Part shown: positions 10,190 through 22,014 of the stretch, one piece after another
Position numbering within the stretch: the first letter of the stretch is position 1
Layout: every line of letters starts with the position of its first letter
NCBI GenBank assembly: GCA_035578155.1
Contig: JAPWDM010000003.1
Coordinates: forward strand, 64,162,142 to 64,226,141
DNA length: 64,000 bases
Direction of reading: 5' to 3'
DNA from: Brachynemurus nebulosus
Taxonomy: Eukaryota > Arthropoda > Insecta > Neuroptera > Myrmeleontidae
Program-made: the position numbers and the translations under genes
The notes under the pieces: model-generated
Told to the model about the DNA's origin: nothing
The model's database searches: none
The model's input: only the letters and a program-made list of their open reading frames with translations

Positions 10190-10915
10190 AAAACTGTCGA
10201 AAAATCAACTTCACTATCGCATTCATCAGCGTAAAAGACGCCAAATAGCGGAAACTGACAAAAATTCTAGAATATTCTACTCGTAAACTAACAAAGATAC
10301 TACAAAATAAACTTAACTATTGAATTGGGTACTAAAAATTAGATTAAGCAGCGCATTTTGACAAAAATTCTAGAATGTTCTATTCGTCAACTAACAAAGA
10401 TATCGAAAAATCGATTGCACCATTTAATTGGTCATCGAATAAAAGATGGAATAGCACATTTGGATAAATGTTCTAGAATATTTTGTTCGTCAAATAGCAA
10501 AAATTATTTGTCAAAATCGGACATTTGGTTTACATTAGTTTAATTTCGGTTGGACAATTAAGTGGTGCAGTAGATTTTCCAATATCTTTGTTAGTTGACA
10601 AATAGAATATTTTAGAACATTTCTCAAAATGTGTTATTTGGTTTCTTTTTTGGTAGCTAATTCAAAGAGGACGTCTGTTTTTGAATATCTTTGCTAGTTG
10701 ACGAATAGAATATTCCAGAACATTTGTCAAAATGTGTAATTTGACGTCTTTTTCAATGGACAATTTTTCAATATCTCTGCTGGTTGACAAATAGAACATT
10801 CTAGAGTTTTTGTCAAACTGCACTGTTTGATCTCATTTTTAATGACCAATTCAACGGTGAAGTCTGTTTTTTTTGATATTTCTGCTAGTTGGCGATTAGA
10901 ATATTCTAGAATTAT
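10190..10915. repeat. Foldback array with heat-shock-element-like motifs
   Basis: The left half holds units of about 100 bp in one orientation. The right half holds about four units inverted, so the whole can fold back on itself. Each unit includes a TTGACAAAAATTCTAGAAT-like block and a GTCAACTAACAAAGATAT-like block. Seven triplets of alternating TTC/GAA with 2-bp spacing occur at 10265-10277, 10368-10380, 10471-10483, 10605-10617, 10708-10720, 10794-10806 and 10899-10911. Those at 10265, 10368, 10708 and 10899 are perfect; the rest have one mismatch. Such triplets are the binding form of heat-shock factor. Whether they bind it here is inference. Confidence 0.8.
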
Positions 10916-11578
10916 GCATATTATTATACAGAATATGTGCATGTATATTTGCAGTGAAATTTAAAAATTTTTAAAACTACGAGACCCTCGGACAATATTA
11001 CTCCTGTCTGAGACGGCCCTGACTCGGGCTTGGTACATAAATTTTCATCAACACAGACAAACAACAATATATCTGTGAGAGGAGAACCCCACTAAATCGC
11101 TGACGTCACTACGTAAAATCGGAGTACGTACCATTGGATGGCCACTGTATATTGTTTGAACCCTAGTGCCCTAAAACCGTAGACAACCACGTCTCGGGGT
11201 AACTGATACGAATTTCTACATTGTTTTATTACACGACCTTATTAATTATAGCCGTATTGAACTCAAACATTACCTCTCATTACCATTTATATGTGTTTAC
11301 AGACGTTCTATTATTTATGACCAAAGAACCGGTTTCTATAATACGCAAGATTATCATTATTATATTAATATGAACTTAACCGATATCAAATAGATGCACT
11401 TAATATTAAGAACGCTTAATATATTACAACCATAGGAAGAAAACGTGGCATTAAAGCCGAACCAGCTATTAATAAAAGTACAAAATATAAATTTTTGATT
11501 TATTCTTAATCGAGCAATTTAATGTTCGATCATAAATTATTTCGATCGTAATAGATAAGTACATAAAAAATGTCATAA
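10916..11578. other. No gene seen
   Basis: AT-rich. No repeat or coding frame was recognised. Confidence 0.4.
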
Positions 11579-11582
11579 TTAA

Positions 11583-12280
11583 AGCAGTATTCTAGTCTAA
11601 AGATTCGAAAAAATCGATTTTTTTTCATATTTTCAAAGTTCAGACCTTTAAGAATAAGCTGCTAAAAGGATTTACGGAAATTCGAATTATTTTCGGAGTT
11701 ATGGTGATTTTTTCCTGTGTACTGTGTATCCTTTCATTGTTAAATTCAAATTTTTAATATAAATTACTCGAAACTAATTTTTTCGATACAGTTGACATGA
11801 TATCTCAAGTTCTAATGCACCGGTTTACTTGAAATTTGGTACAAACCTTCTTAATCCTATCAAAATTGGCCCGATGTAGGGGTTTCTGGAATTTTTTTTT
11901 ACTATGTTAAAAAAATTTCCAAAGTTGAAAAAATAGACGAAAAAATGATTTTTTTTAAATGGACGCCATTTTGTGAAAAAATTTATTTTTTTAAATTGGC
12001 TACTTGTTTATTAATAATTAACTAAAATTTTATGTTTTGGATCACCAGGAGGGTTGGAATCACGTCAACCGGGAGACACCTTTTTTTTGAGTCCCCACTA
12101 CTCTGCCGGCCTGTACCGATTTCAATTTTGAATTTTTTTTAAATTTTTATATATTTTTACACTTTTTAAATATCAATAAAACACGTAAAAAATAGATACT
12201 AAAAATGTTTACTGTTTTTTTTTCTTTTATTACGCCCGTAAAATCACCTCAAAATTGAGCCTCTAGACTAAAATACCCCC
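11583..12280. mobile_element. TTAA-flanked MITE family T1, copy 1
   Basis: TTAA lies on both sides (11579-11582, 12281-12284). The left end AGCAGTATTCTAGTCTAAAG matches the inverted right end GGGGGTATTTTAGTCTAGAG at 15 of 20 positions. An inverted copy of the whole element is at 30756-31397. The TTAA target fits the piggyBac or Kolobok superfamilies. It carries no transposase frame. Confidence 0.82.
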
Positions 12281-12284
12281 TTAA

Positions 12285-14330
12285 GGCGATATTTTCTTTC
12301 GACATAGATAAATCCGAATTTACAAGAAGAGATTAGGTTACACTTTTGCAAACATTTAAATTATGAAATTTATGTCCGTAAATATTTAAAACATATTTTT
12401 AACTAGTTATCTCCGTTAAATTGAATCGTTCTCTGTTTAGTCGCGTGAGTTAGAAAAAGTAGTCAAATCGTACTGTCCCGGAGGCCTCCCCCATCGGAGG
12501 TGTGAGCTCTTTTTCTGGTGATTCGAAATCATGATATTATGTACAAGAATATGTACAAGGTAGGTACCAAATCCAGTAAACTAACTCTTAGAGAAAATCT
12601 TATTTAAAGTTGGAAAATAAAGTTTTGTACATAATATATTTTGTTGGATTTAAAAGTTACATTTTCTATAGGAGTCCATGACGTGTACAAGTGTATTATA
12701 CAGGTGGATATAAAATTTTGTTTTTTAAGGTAGTATTCTATTTTATATTTTTTTTTTTTTTTTAATTTCGATTTTTTTTTCTTCTGAAAGTATAGACCTT
12801 TAAAAATGTGCAAAATCATTATTTTGTTCCGATCTCACCGATATAGATATACTATATGTGTATACGTATTAAGTGCTCTGTTAGTATTAAGGCTATTGAA
12901 TACATCAACATCACTTTGTATACTTTTATATTCCAAGAGAACTACTTTAAGTCATCTTCGTTCCGCCCTAATTCTAAACCATCTTTGGCATGTTGAACAA
13001 CACATTTTTGTCATTTCGTTACAAAATTAAATTTTTATTGTTCGATGCCAAAAAAATTATGAGCGCCCCGAAAAAAAAACTCTTATAAATAAGTGAAAAT
13101 GATATATTTCTTCTAACCTCATTTATTTTACGTTAATTATTTTTTGAATGTATTTACTTACACCTCACATAACATGAGTCAATTGAGAAAAAGAGGGCAA
13201 ACACCTTGATGCCGGTCGCACGAAGCGGCACCATAAAATAATGCCAAATATTTATTTACAGCTACACGTGGAAGTCAAAGACTCATTAATTTGATATTTT
13301 TCGAAAATTTACATACATATTTCTTTTGATAAATATCATTCAAATATTAGTACCGTAAATTGGAATGAGTTGGAACAGATTGAGTACAAGTTTGGGACGT
13401 CTTCTGAACTTGTTTTAAAAATACCAAACACATAAATTTTCTTTTATTATTCTTTTGGGCAAAAATGTTGGAGAGAATAGAATTCATATATAATATTTTC
13501 ATAATTTTCTTCAAAAATCAGAAAACTTTTGAAAAATACAGGCATCAAATACGATGTGAAGTTTGAATTTATGTCAATTCATTCCGTTTTACGATAAATT
13601 CTGGGACATTCTGAAAAAAGGACAATCAACTGTTTATTCAATTATTTTTAAAAATAATTTGAATATTTCTTGAAAGCTTATAAGAAGCTTACAGCAAGAA
13701 ATAATATCGTTTGCACGCTTTTTACGTGTTTTAAGCAGTAAGCGTTGTCATGCATTAAGAGTTGTTTCTTTAACACCCGATTTTATTGCATGTATATGGT
13801 CCTGGCGCTGAGCGATAACATTATCCAATTACGGAAACAATTAACAATTATAATTGCTTACTTAATTACGTACGTGAGGTGTTGAGGGTGCAAGGCGAAG
13901 TTAAACGCTTTGTGCAATATGCAACAGTAAGGAAAACAAAGGAGAGGAGGACAGAAATGTTTCAGTAAAAGAGCTTCAGCTTCAATCTTAATTGTTCAAA
14001 GTCAAGAAATATTAAAATTGAACGTTGAAAACATTTTGGAACTCGAAGAACTTTGAATTAGTTATAATTCGTAATCTTTTCTGTAATACGGTGAAAAGTC
14101 GAGGGGCGCCAAAATTTGGGGACGTAAAAATTATACGTTTTACAAGCACTGTACATATTTTTGTTAACTAAATTCACGTTTCAAACGATTTTAATATTTA
14201 TGTATTTTTATGTTAAAAAAGGTTGATCGGATACATTGTATATAGATCATATATCCACATAAAAACTGAATGGTGTTTCTTTAGTAAAGTATATTAAGAA
14301 AGAGGCCAGTCAACCCTTTTTTAAAATTTT
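12285..14330. other. Long stretch with no gene seen
   Basis: AT-rich, with a T-run near 12740-12775. A small GC-rich palindromic patch (GGAGGCCTCC, then GGAGG) lies at about 12480-12500. Short frames at 12604-13030 show no domain. Confidence 0.4.
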
Positions 14331-14331
14331 T

Positions 14332-14994
14332 AACTTCCCATAGGAAGTTATTGTAATGGGTCCGATTTTACGAATCGCTAATTTTGACATATCTCCACGT
14401 TTCAAGGTTACTAGAATCCGAATCCATCGTTTTTAGCGTGATGTCTGTGCATGTGTTCGTTCGTTCGTGAATTTTTTTCCGTTTCGCATATCTCGAGAAC
14501 AAATGGTGATAACAACTCCGGACTAATTTCATTAGATACGTAATCAAAAAATGAAGACCGGATAAAGTTTTCAGCAAATTCGGATTGGCGGTTTGTTTTT
14601 TGTGGTAAAAAAACGGAATTAACTTTATTAAGATAACATAGATTATATGGATTGTTTTTACTATAACATTATTATATAATGGCCTAAGAACCTTCCTTGA
14701 TGTTAAAAACGCCAGTATTTTATTACAAAATTTAAAAAAAAACCAAATAAGAAACTTGAAAAAATTTGTTTCTTGCCAAAATATATTTTGTCTCGCATAT
14801 CTTGAGAACAAATGATGTTATCATTTGTTTGATAAGGGTGAAACCCCTACCCTTAGGTACGGAAGGCGAAGCCCCCGGTATGGTGCAAGGGGCAAAGCCT
14901 CTATCGGGGGCCCAGGGGAGGAGTCGCCTAAAATGAAAAAAGAATTATTTATGTACAGTAGTCTCTAGTCTTTGAGGACACCTAATGGGAAGTT
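14332..14994. repeat. Probable transposon remnant with AACTTCCCAT ends
   Basis: The left end AACTTCCCATAGG recurs inverted at the right end (CCTAATGGGAAGTT) with a one-base offset. Inside, a CGCATATCT(C/T)GAGAACAAATG block occurs twice (about 14486 and 14794), and a GC-richer patch with GGCGAAGCCCCC lies near 14865. The 147-codon minus-strand frame at 14368-14811 spans the duplicated block and has no domain. No target duplication is visible. Confidence 0.5.
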
Positions 14995-16110
14995 GACAGT
15001 GTGGGTAGACCTGTCCCCCAAATTTTTTTTATGATAATGCTCAAAAAAGTATCGATATCTGTCTGCATTTCATAGTTAGCCAAATGGTCGGAAAACCATA
15101 TTTCATATTACACGTTTTATTGTTATTCCAATTAATGACGAAAGTGATTCCAGACTACAAAAAATCGATTCGAAGTTGAAGAATTGCTTTTAAACATTTC
15201 TCTAATGGTTAAAAAAGTGTCGATATTTATTTCAATTACATTGGCGACCAAGTGGTCGGAAAGCGACATTTCATATTACACGACCTAATATTATTCCTGA
15301 TAATGGCGAAAATGATTCCAGGCTACAAGAATTCTATTTACAATTAAATAATTGCTTTTAAACATTTCTTTAATAATGCTCAAATAGATTAAAATATCCG
15401 CCTTAAACACATTTCTAGTCAGTCTACTTTAAATGTCCTTCACCTTCAAATTTTTATTTACATATTTTCAAAAAATTATTCGTCTGACCGCTGACTGACT
15501 TTTCTAATCAACTCACCAACATTTTGTTTTTTTTTTCTATTTATCTAAAAATAAAAATGTTGAAACACTTACTTAATACTACGTGTATTAATCGAACAAA
15601 TATTTTTTCAAGTGGGTAGAACCTGACTGGAATAAATAAAGATCAATTTTAAATTAAAATAATTTTTTGAATTCGTAATATAATTTTTGTTTATGTTTTC
15701 CTTCTAATTGCCAATTAAAGGTGTGCAAAACTTTTTTACCTATGGAGTTTCGTGTGTGTTAATTTTTGAGTTTATTGTTACACTTGTATTGAATATGTTT
15801 CAATTATCCATTTGGATAAACACATAAACATAACCTAACAAGTTACAATGTTGTAAACAAAATTATTTTTAATGTGAAGTATTTTTTAAAATATTAAATA
15901 AAGAACAGGATTAATGTAATAGGATTTGTTTCAAGTTGTCTTGTTTGTTTTAAATTTACACAACAATAATTTCGTCAAGTGCGTGTTTGATACACATTAA
16001 GTTATGGCTCCTCAGTAGCTAGTTTTCTATACTTTTCGAAAAAAATGTAAGGAATTTAATTATGTACTTTTTTTACCCCTAGAACTGTTGTGATAGGAAG
16101 TATTTGACGA
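14995..16110. other. No gene seen
   Basis: AT-rich. Two related segments (about 15045-15200 and 15220-15370, sharing GGTCGGAAA.CC.ATTTCATATTACACG) suggest an old ~170-bp tandem duplication. No coding sequence is supported. Confidence 0.45.
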
Positions 16111-16118
16111 AACTATAA

Positions 16119-16182
16119 GGGTTCGGAGCAGAACCGGTCCGGGACAGGTGCCGCCTGTGTGACCGGACAACAAAGTCCGGTC
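16119..16182 (+). other. Three consecutive GC-rich hairpins
   Basis: GGTTC (16120-16124) pairs with GAACC (16131-16135). ACAGG (16144-16148) pairs with CCTGT (16154-16158). GACCGGAC (16161-16168) pairs with GTCCGGTC (16175-16182). The loops are 6, 5 and 6 nt. In such AT-rich DNA a run of three closely packed stems is notable. Whether it is transcribed is unknown. Confidence 0.6.
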
Positions 16183-18155
16183 AGTTGACAAATTGAAAAG
16201 ATCTGCGCGTTATTCCTTTGATAGTGAGTAGCCGTCTTTTAAGGATTGGCATTTAAAGGCCACGGGAAACTCAAAACGAGGGCCAGATGCTCGTCAATTT
16301 AAAAAATTTCGCGAAAAATTGATTGGCACGTCTAATTCCGGAAGATTTCTTGAGAACCCTAAAACTTTTTTTGATGAGAATATTTTTAAATCGTTGGTAA
16401 AACTAAAAATGCATACCCCACAAGTTGTTTTAAGGAAACTGTTACATATATGACATACTAGAAACATCTATAACACAGTATAAATAAAAGATTATTACCA
16501 TAGGCAGTAGCGAAACGCACTTTCTATCCTTTTTTGATATAAATACAAACAATTTTGTATGTCCTTTTTTACTTATGTGATTGTATGTGTTTGTACATGT
16601 GAGATTGAGGGTTGATAATGGTCATGTTAAATTATATGAACAACTAAAAGCAACTTTCTTCAAAATTAATTGAGCAAACGCGAAATTGATGACAGTATTC
16701 AACACGAGAATTTAGATCGTCACGACCTATTAGTACCAACCACTGTCGAAATCGAAAATATTAACTGAATTATTATAAAATATTAATAATTATTTATTAT
16801 TTAACGTATTTTTACATAAGCATTCAAATTATAATAATACTTACAAATTTGCATCAAACGGCACTCAGAAAAAACATAAATTGAAATTTTGTTTTGAATG
16901 ATTTAAACAAAATTTAGCAGCACAAGAGTTATCACCAGACATTTTAAGCCACCATAATAATTAAATACATATCAGAAATATCTTACAGATCACAAAACAC
17001 ACTAAAATTACAAAGAAATGTCAAAAATAACTGATGACAAGAAACAAAAAAAATTTAATGACAGTTAAAATTCCACTGCCATCGTTGTTAAAAATTTTAC
17101 AAAAGTCAGTGCAACTTAGACAAAATTAAATAATTTACATAATTATCAACTGTAAATTTTCACAAAATAATTTGGCCTGCAAATTTATTTTTCTAAATTA
17201 AATTTACTTTAGTGATGATATTTTCACTGTATTAGTATGCATAATGTTATGCATTATTTAGGTACATAACATGGATAACCCTTTGGAATTTTTGAAACTC
17301 TTACGTCATCTCGTTTCGTAACTGTTTGTGAAACAAACTATTATTTAAACTGTGTCCATAATATTACAGTGATTGCGTATAAACTATACTTAGAAAACAG
17401 AGAATACTATTACAAGTATATGTGTTTCGAATTGTAACAATTTCATAAAATTAAAAATTTCGACTTCTCGAAGAAGTGTGGGGTATAACTAAAATAACCC
17501 AAGTACTGTTGGTAGAATATAGTACAGTATTTAGACGACTAAAGACGCTGGATATAGTTAGATAGACAGTATCATCCAGGCATTGCATTGATATCTACAT
17601 ATTATGTAGTTGTGTTTGGTATATCAGGAACAGACAAACAGTTGAATGAGTAACAAATAGAGAGTTATCTATAAAGTATATAGATAAATAGATACATAGA
17701 TATAAATGTGTTGTATACCGATACCTATATGTAGAGATAATATTGTATCATGTACCTAGATCAACTCGATCGGAATTTTACACAGGTCACTGCATTTTCT
17801 AAGTTTCGTTCTTTGTACATAATATAGATAATGTACATATGTGTATACAGTATGTTTAGTTTGTATTCAGACAATGATTTTGTACATTGCCTCCAACAAG
17901 AAAGTGGTCGATGGATTTTTATGACCGTCTTTGTGACAGCTCGTGTGGGGATTCCCGATCAGTATAAATGAGAAGAGCAGAACATGCGCAACTATATCCC
18001 AAAATGGTTCAGTTGGTGTTTAGTTAATGCAAATGTTAATGAAACATTATGTATAAAATAGCACAGAGCGTTTATTAACAATTAAATAGGAAATAATGAT
18101 TTGGTTTTTTGTGGATGATGATAGTTATCTACAATATGTACCTACACTGAAACCT
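16183..18155. other. Long stretch with no gene seen
   Basis: AT-rich, with scattered ATAGATA/TATATAG runs at 17670-17760. No coding frame, RNA gene or inverted-repeat element could be supported. Confidence 0.4.
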
Positions 18156-18159
18156 ATTT

Positions 18160-18745
18160 TGGTACGGAAGATAGGGACCGCATCAAAATGCGCACAAAAA
18201 AATATTTAAAGCTTCATAGAAAATTTTCATAGAAACTAGAAAAATCACTAGGGAGTTACAAAAATTTCAATACATACATATGTAAAGAAATTGGATAAGA
18301 CAATAGTGAGTATTTAGTTATGTAATGTGATGACGAAATTGTGATGACATTGATAGGAATTTTTCTTATACAGCTACACCTTTTTTTATACGGTCCTTTT
18401 TTGTGCGATCTTTTTATGTGGTTTTAAAAAAAAATCGCCCTAAAAATGCATAATCTGAATCAAAATCAAGAGACAGTAAGAAACTTAAACATTTATACTA
18501 TAATAACTTTCTTTGATAAAAATACTTTTTAATGGTTTTTAAAAGCATTTAACTAGTACATTACAAGAAATAAGAATATAAGCTATTGCTATATTATTTA
18601 ATTTTTTTACAAATTTATTTTTCAAAATTTTAAAAATGAAATAAAATATTCTCAGGTGTAAATTGATGCTTTATCTTGTTTTGAGCGTTCTGAGTTATGT
18701 ATTTTTGATGAAATTTTTTTTATGCGATCCCGATCCACCGCATTT
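18160..18745 (+). repeat. Paired-ATGCGGT repeat, copy 2 (left part)
   Basis: Segments at about 18170-18215 (gatagggaccgcat) and 18366-18745 match the inverted copy at 60325-60835, including AGTAAGAAACTTAAAC and CTTTGATAAAAATACTTTTT. A degenerate hairpin, ATGCGATCCCGATCCACCGC, lies at 18721-18740. The copy is broken at about 18745 and resumes at 19206. Confidence 0.65.
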
Positions 18746-19205
18746 ATTACTCACGGGAGAGAAGTACTAACTTGGCGCACACATTTCTGTACGCAAAATA
18801 GCTGTTTGCCCACTGTACTCTTCCCGCTTACTTTTTTGCGTGTAGAAAGTAACTTTCCACACGCAAAATTTAATGAAAACACGCAAAGCCGCCTCTTGAT
18901 TTGACATTTTATAAATATTTCATATTTATTTCTATAGAAACCACCAACAAAGTAATTTAAATAATAATTAATTCAGAAAAAAAGACGAACACTTAAAAAT
19001 ATTATTTTAAAATGTAATAAAAATGTCAAAAATAGTAATAATAATAGAAAAATGTATGTCAAATTCGTAATAAAAAAATAGTATGTGCAACTCGTGCGGG
19101 ATTGTCGATTGCCCACTCAAGCGAATTAGTGCACTCACTACGTTCGTGCGCTCAACTTCGCATTCGTGGGCAATCGACAATTTCTCGCACTTATTGCACA
19201 ATATA
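18746..19205 (+). mobile_element. Insertion with palindromic end, family B copy 1
   Basis: It interrupts the flanking repeat. Its 3' end is a palindrome: TTGTCGATTGCCCAC (about 19102) pairs perfectly with GTGGGCAATCGACAA (about 19167), with outer arms ending CAATATAC. An inverted copy occupies 52949-53345. It also contains a GCGTGT.GAAAGT/ACTTTC.ACACGC palindrome near 18836-18862. It has no coding capacity. Exact boundaries and target duplication are unclear. Confidence 0.65.
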
Positions 19206-19335
19206 CTGTTTTCACAATCTGAACCGAACTAAACTTTTTATAGGTATAGCTATTTATGATATTTTTGAATATATATTTTTTTGTGCGGTTTTCTTATGCG
19301 GAAAGAAAAGGATCAGCTGTAAACCGCATCAAAAA
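19206..19335 (+). repeat. Paired-ATGCGGT repeat, copy 2 (right part)
   Basis: It resumes with TTCACAATCTGAACCGAACT, matching 1360-1378 of copy 1, and ends near GGATCAGCTGTA, matching 1467-1476. Confidence 0.65.
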
Positions 19336-19339
19336 CAGT

Positions 19340-20030
19340 GCAGAAAAACCGGTTAAAGTGTTTTTGAAACCTCACTCTGTTTCTATATTTCACTATTTAT
19401 CCTCTTCTATGGCTCGGATAGTATTATCTACTGTTGGTTGCTAATAGGATGAATGTTTTTACAATCAGTATTTGTATCAAAATACATATTATCTGCTTTG
19501 GACTGGGATAAATTTGCCTCATACACTGTGAGTAAGCGATACAACTACTTCAAAACAATGTTGGATGCGCAGTGTTGAGGTAAATTTATTCGTGTCATGA
19601 CACACGTATGTGTTCATTTAATAATGAAGCCATATTGTTTGTTGACTGTTATATTATAATAATTGTATTGTTTTAATATGACGAGACATAGATAGACGTC
19701 GATTCATACATCGATTCATAGTTAGTTTTGTTGGAACAATTGTTTAAAAATATTTTCTATTTACTTTTAATTTAGATATTGATAATGAATTTTTATTGTA
19801 GAAAAAAAACTAATATATTTCAATGTACAGTTAGAGTGAAACCGTTTATGCTAATCGAGTTTCCAAATTACCTACAATTCAAAACTGGCTCGGTATAGAA
19901 ATTATTTTGGTTAGTATGATCTTCTCAGCGTCATGTCTGCAAGTGGGAATGTTCTAGCGCAGAGATTTTTAAAGAAATCAGAAGCACAATTCGTCTGGAA
20001 CCCTACAATAATATTGATATTCATAGAATG
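19340..20030. other. No gene seen
   Basis: AT-rich. No coding sequence or repeat could be supported. Confidence 0.4.
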
Positions 20031-20035
20031 AGGAC

Positions 20036-20320
20036 ATTGGTCCACACAAACGTTTTTAAGGGGTGACCAATTTTTAGGACTCCGAAGAGTCCTTATTCAT
20101 AGCGGATTCTAGCACACACTACACCATCAAAAGTTTGGGGACACCTTGGTCGAGGGAGTGCCCACACTTTTGACACGGCAATGTACCACAACATTAAGTA
20201 TAGTACCGTGTCGAAAGTGTGGACACCCCCTCGGCCAAGGTGTCCCCATACTTTTGACGATATAGTGTGTATGCTAGAACTCACTATAAAAAATTGGTCA
20301 CCCCGTTTGTGCGGACCAAT
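20036..20320. mobile_element. Foldback element with two nested inverted repeats
   Basis: The outer arms hold ATTGGTCC.CACAAACG and GGGGTGACCAATTTTT (left, from 20036) and their inverse (right, ending 20320). The inner arms, 20110-20178 with 20206-20276, pair over about 70 bp at roughly 85-90 %. Within each inner arm the motif TCAAAAGTNTGG occurs twice in opposite orientations, giving four copies. A small hairpin GGACTC-cgaa-GAGTCC sits in the left outer arm. There is no gene. Overlapping short frames on both strands come from the palindrome. Confidence 0.82.
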
Positions 20321-21405
20321 ATCTTCACTCTAAATAATAATATATTTGAATTATTGTCGATAATATTGTGTGTATGTCTATCAGTTCAGAGTGCATATCC
20401 TCGGGATACCTTTTCATCATTCTGTCCTGCGGCCACAGTTGGATGGAGTACCCCTATTCTTGAGGAAGTGGGTTCTGGAAGCCCCGTAGATATCTACGGA
20501 AGTATTTTTTTTTTCAAGTGTAAACTTTGATTAACTTTTTGAATGGGTAAAACCTTGTGAATACGCATCACGTCATAGAGTGTGACGAGCTTCGGGTATT
20601 CTTGACGGCGGGTATACCCATGGAACACTGGAAGGAATACAACTATCTCTTTTCTGCAATCACTTATGGGCAAGTATGTGCATTTTACAGAACTATGTTA
20701 TCATTCACTTACTAGCTACCAATAGGTGTGTTTCAATTATTGTCATATTGTTGCCGTCCGTAATAACACGGTGTACGTGGTATACGTACATCATACATAT
20801 GATGTATATATGTATGCAAGACACCCATACACACAACATCCATCGGACTAACACACACAACTCCGCGTGTACATATATGGGATATTTTCTATCCTTTGGC
20901 GTTACACTGATTTCAGTAGTATAGAGATACTACCGTTCGTACTGTATTCTGTGGATATACCCAACCGAGTAGCTATAGCCAGGATAGGGGATAGTACAAC
21001 AGTAAGATAATAGTATTAGATTATGTATCTATTAAAACAAAAGACACAGTACGTTATCTGTACGTTTCCTTACAGTGTTTTCGATTGAGTACCCAAGTTT
21101 TGACTTTTGTAAATTTCTGAAAATTTTCCAAATTATAAATAATTTCTGATTTACTTCAAACCAACATCAGTTTCCGTTTGACGTATAGTATTTCCGTAAA
21201 TTCACCCGATGTTTATTTAAAACTATAATACTAGATATGACCAGAATATAAATTTGATTTTTTGCAGTGAAACTCAATTATGATTTGAAAATATGAATTA
21301 TTTGAAATGGTACACCGAAAGTTTGGTCCAATATGGTGCGGTAGATTGTAGATAAATTCTCTAATATGGAAAAGGTCCGCATAGATGTGTAGATACTACT
21401 GTATG
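20321..21405. other. No gene seen
   Basis: Mixed AT-rich sequence. It has short frames without domains and a CATACA/ACACAC-rich patch at 20790-20860. No feature is supported. Confidence 0.4.
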
Positions 21406-21409
21406 TGGT

Positions 21410-21870
21410 GATGAACAGTCCGGCGCCTATATTATCTCACCCGACCGTTTTGTTGCTGTATTGTGTCGTCTCGACTGACTGTGTCGACATTGACAGTGGC
21501 GGTGCGGTGTGGCGTAGTCTGGCACTAGTCTAGTTTGTTGTTGCTCGCCGGTGTATAATATAATCGATTAGTTTAGTTGTTAGTTAGTTAGCAGCCAGCA
21601 AGCAAGCAATGAGTGCAGATAGATTGTAATTATAACGGGAATTTCTCTCCTGTGCCCAGTCTGTGAACACTCAGTCATGTGTCCGTCCGTCTGTCCCGCA
21701 CGTCCTCCCGCATCCTTTGCTCGTTTGACTGATTGTTCCGAGACAGACAGACCGACTGACTGAGTGACTGACTCGCTTCATCGGCCGCGATGGCATTTAT
21801 GCATTGCTGTTGCAGTGGAGAATTGCAACATACGAGTACATGCATGATGGATAGGGAGGGCATCGTTTAT
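21410..21870. promoter_or_regulatory. Candidate promoter-like GC-richer island
   Basis: About 460 bp is markedly richer in GC and CpG than its surroundings. It has short repeats such as GACTGACTGACTGAGTGACT and GTTAGTTAGTTAG. It resembles an insect promoter or non-coding first exon. No start codon leads into a recognisable protein and no downstream exon was found. The role is inferred from composition alone. Confidence 0.3.
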
Positions 21871-22014
21871 ACATAACTAAATAGTTTTGAGTGAGTTTAC
21901 ACCGATAATGTTTTAACGCGTTAATATTTAAAGTAGGTACGTAGGTATGTGAGTCCAATAAATCCGAGGTGTTTTAAATTTTTGATTGACGTTTCATTAA
22001 GTTTGTTGTGGGGC

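Noticed and set aside
14368..14811. 147-codon minus-strand frame
   Set aside because: It lies within a repeat that contains an internal duplication, is Phe/Lys/Ile-rich and has no domain.
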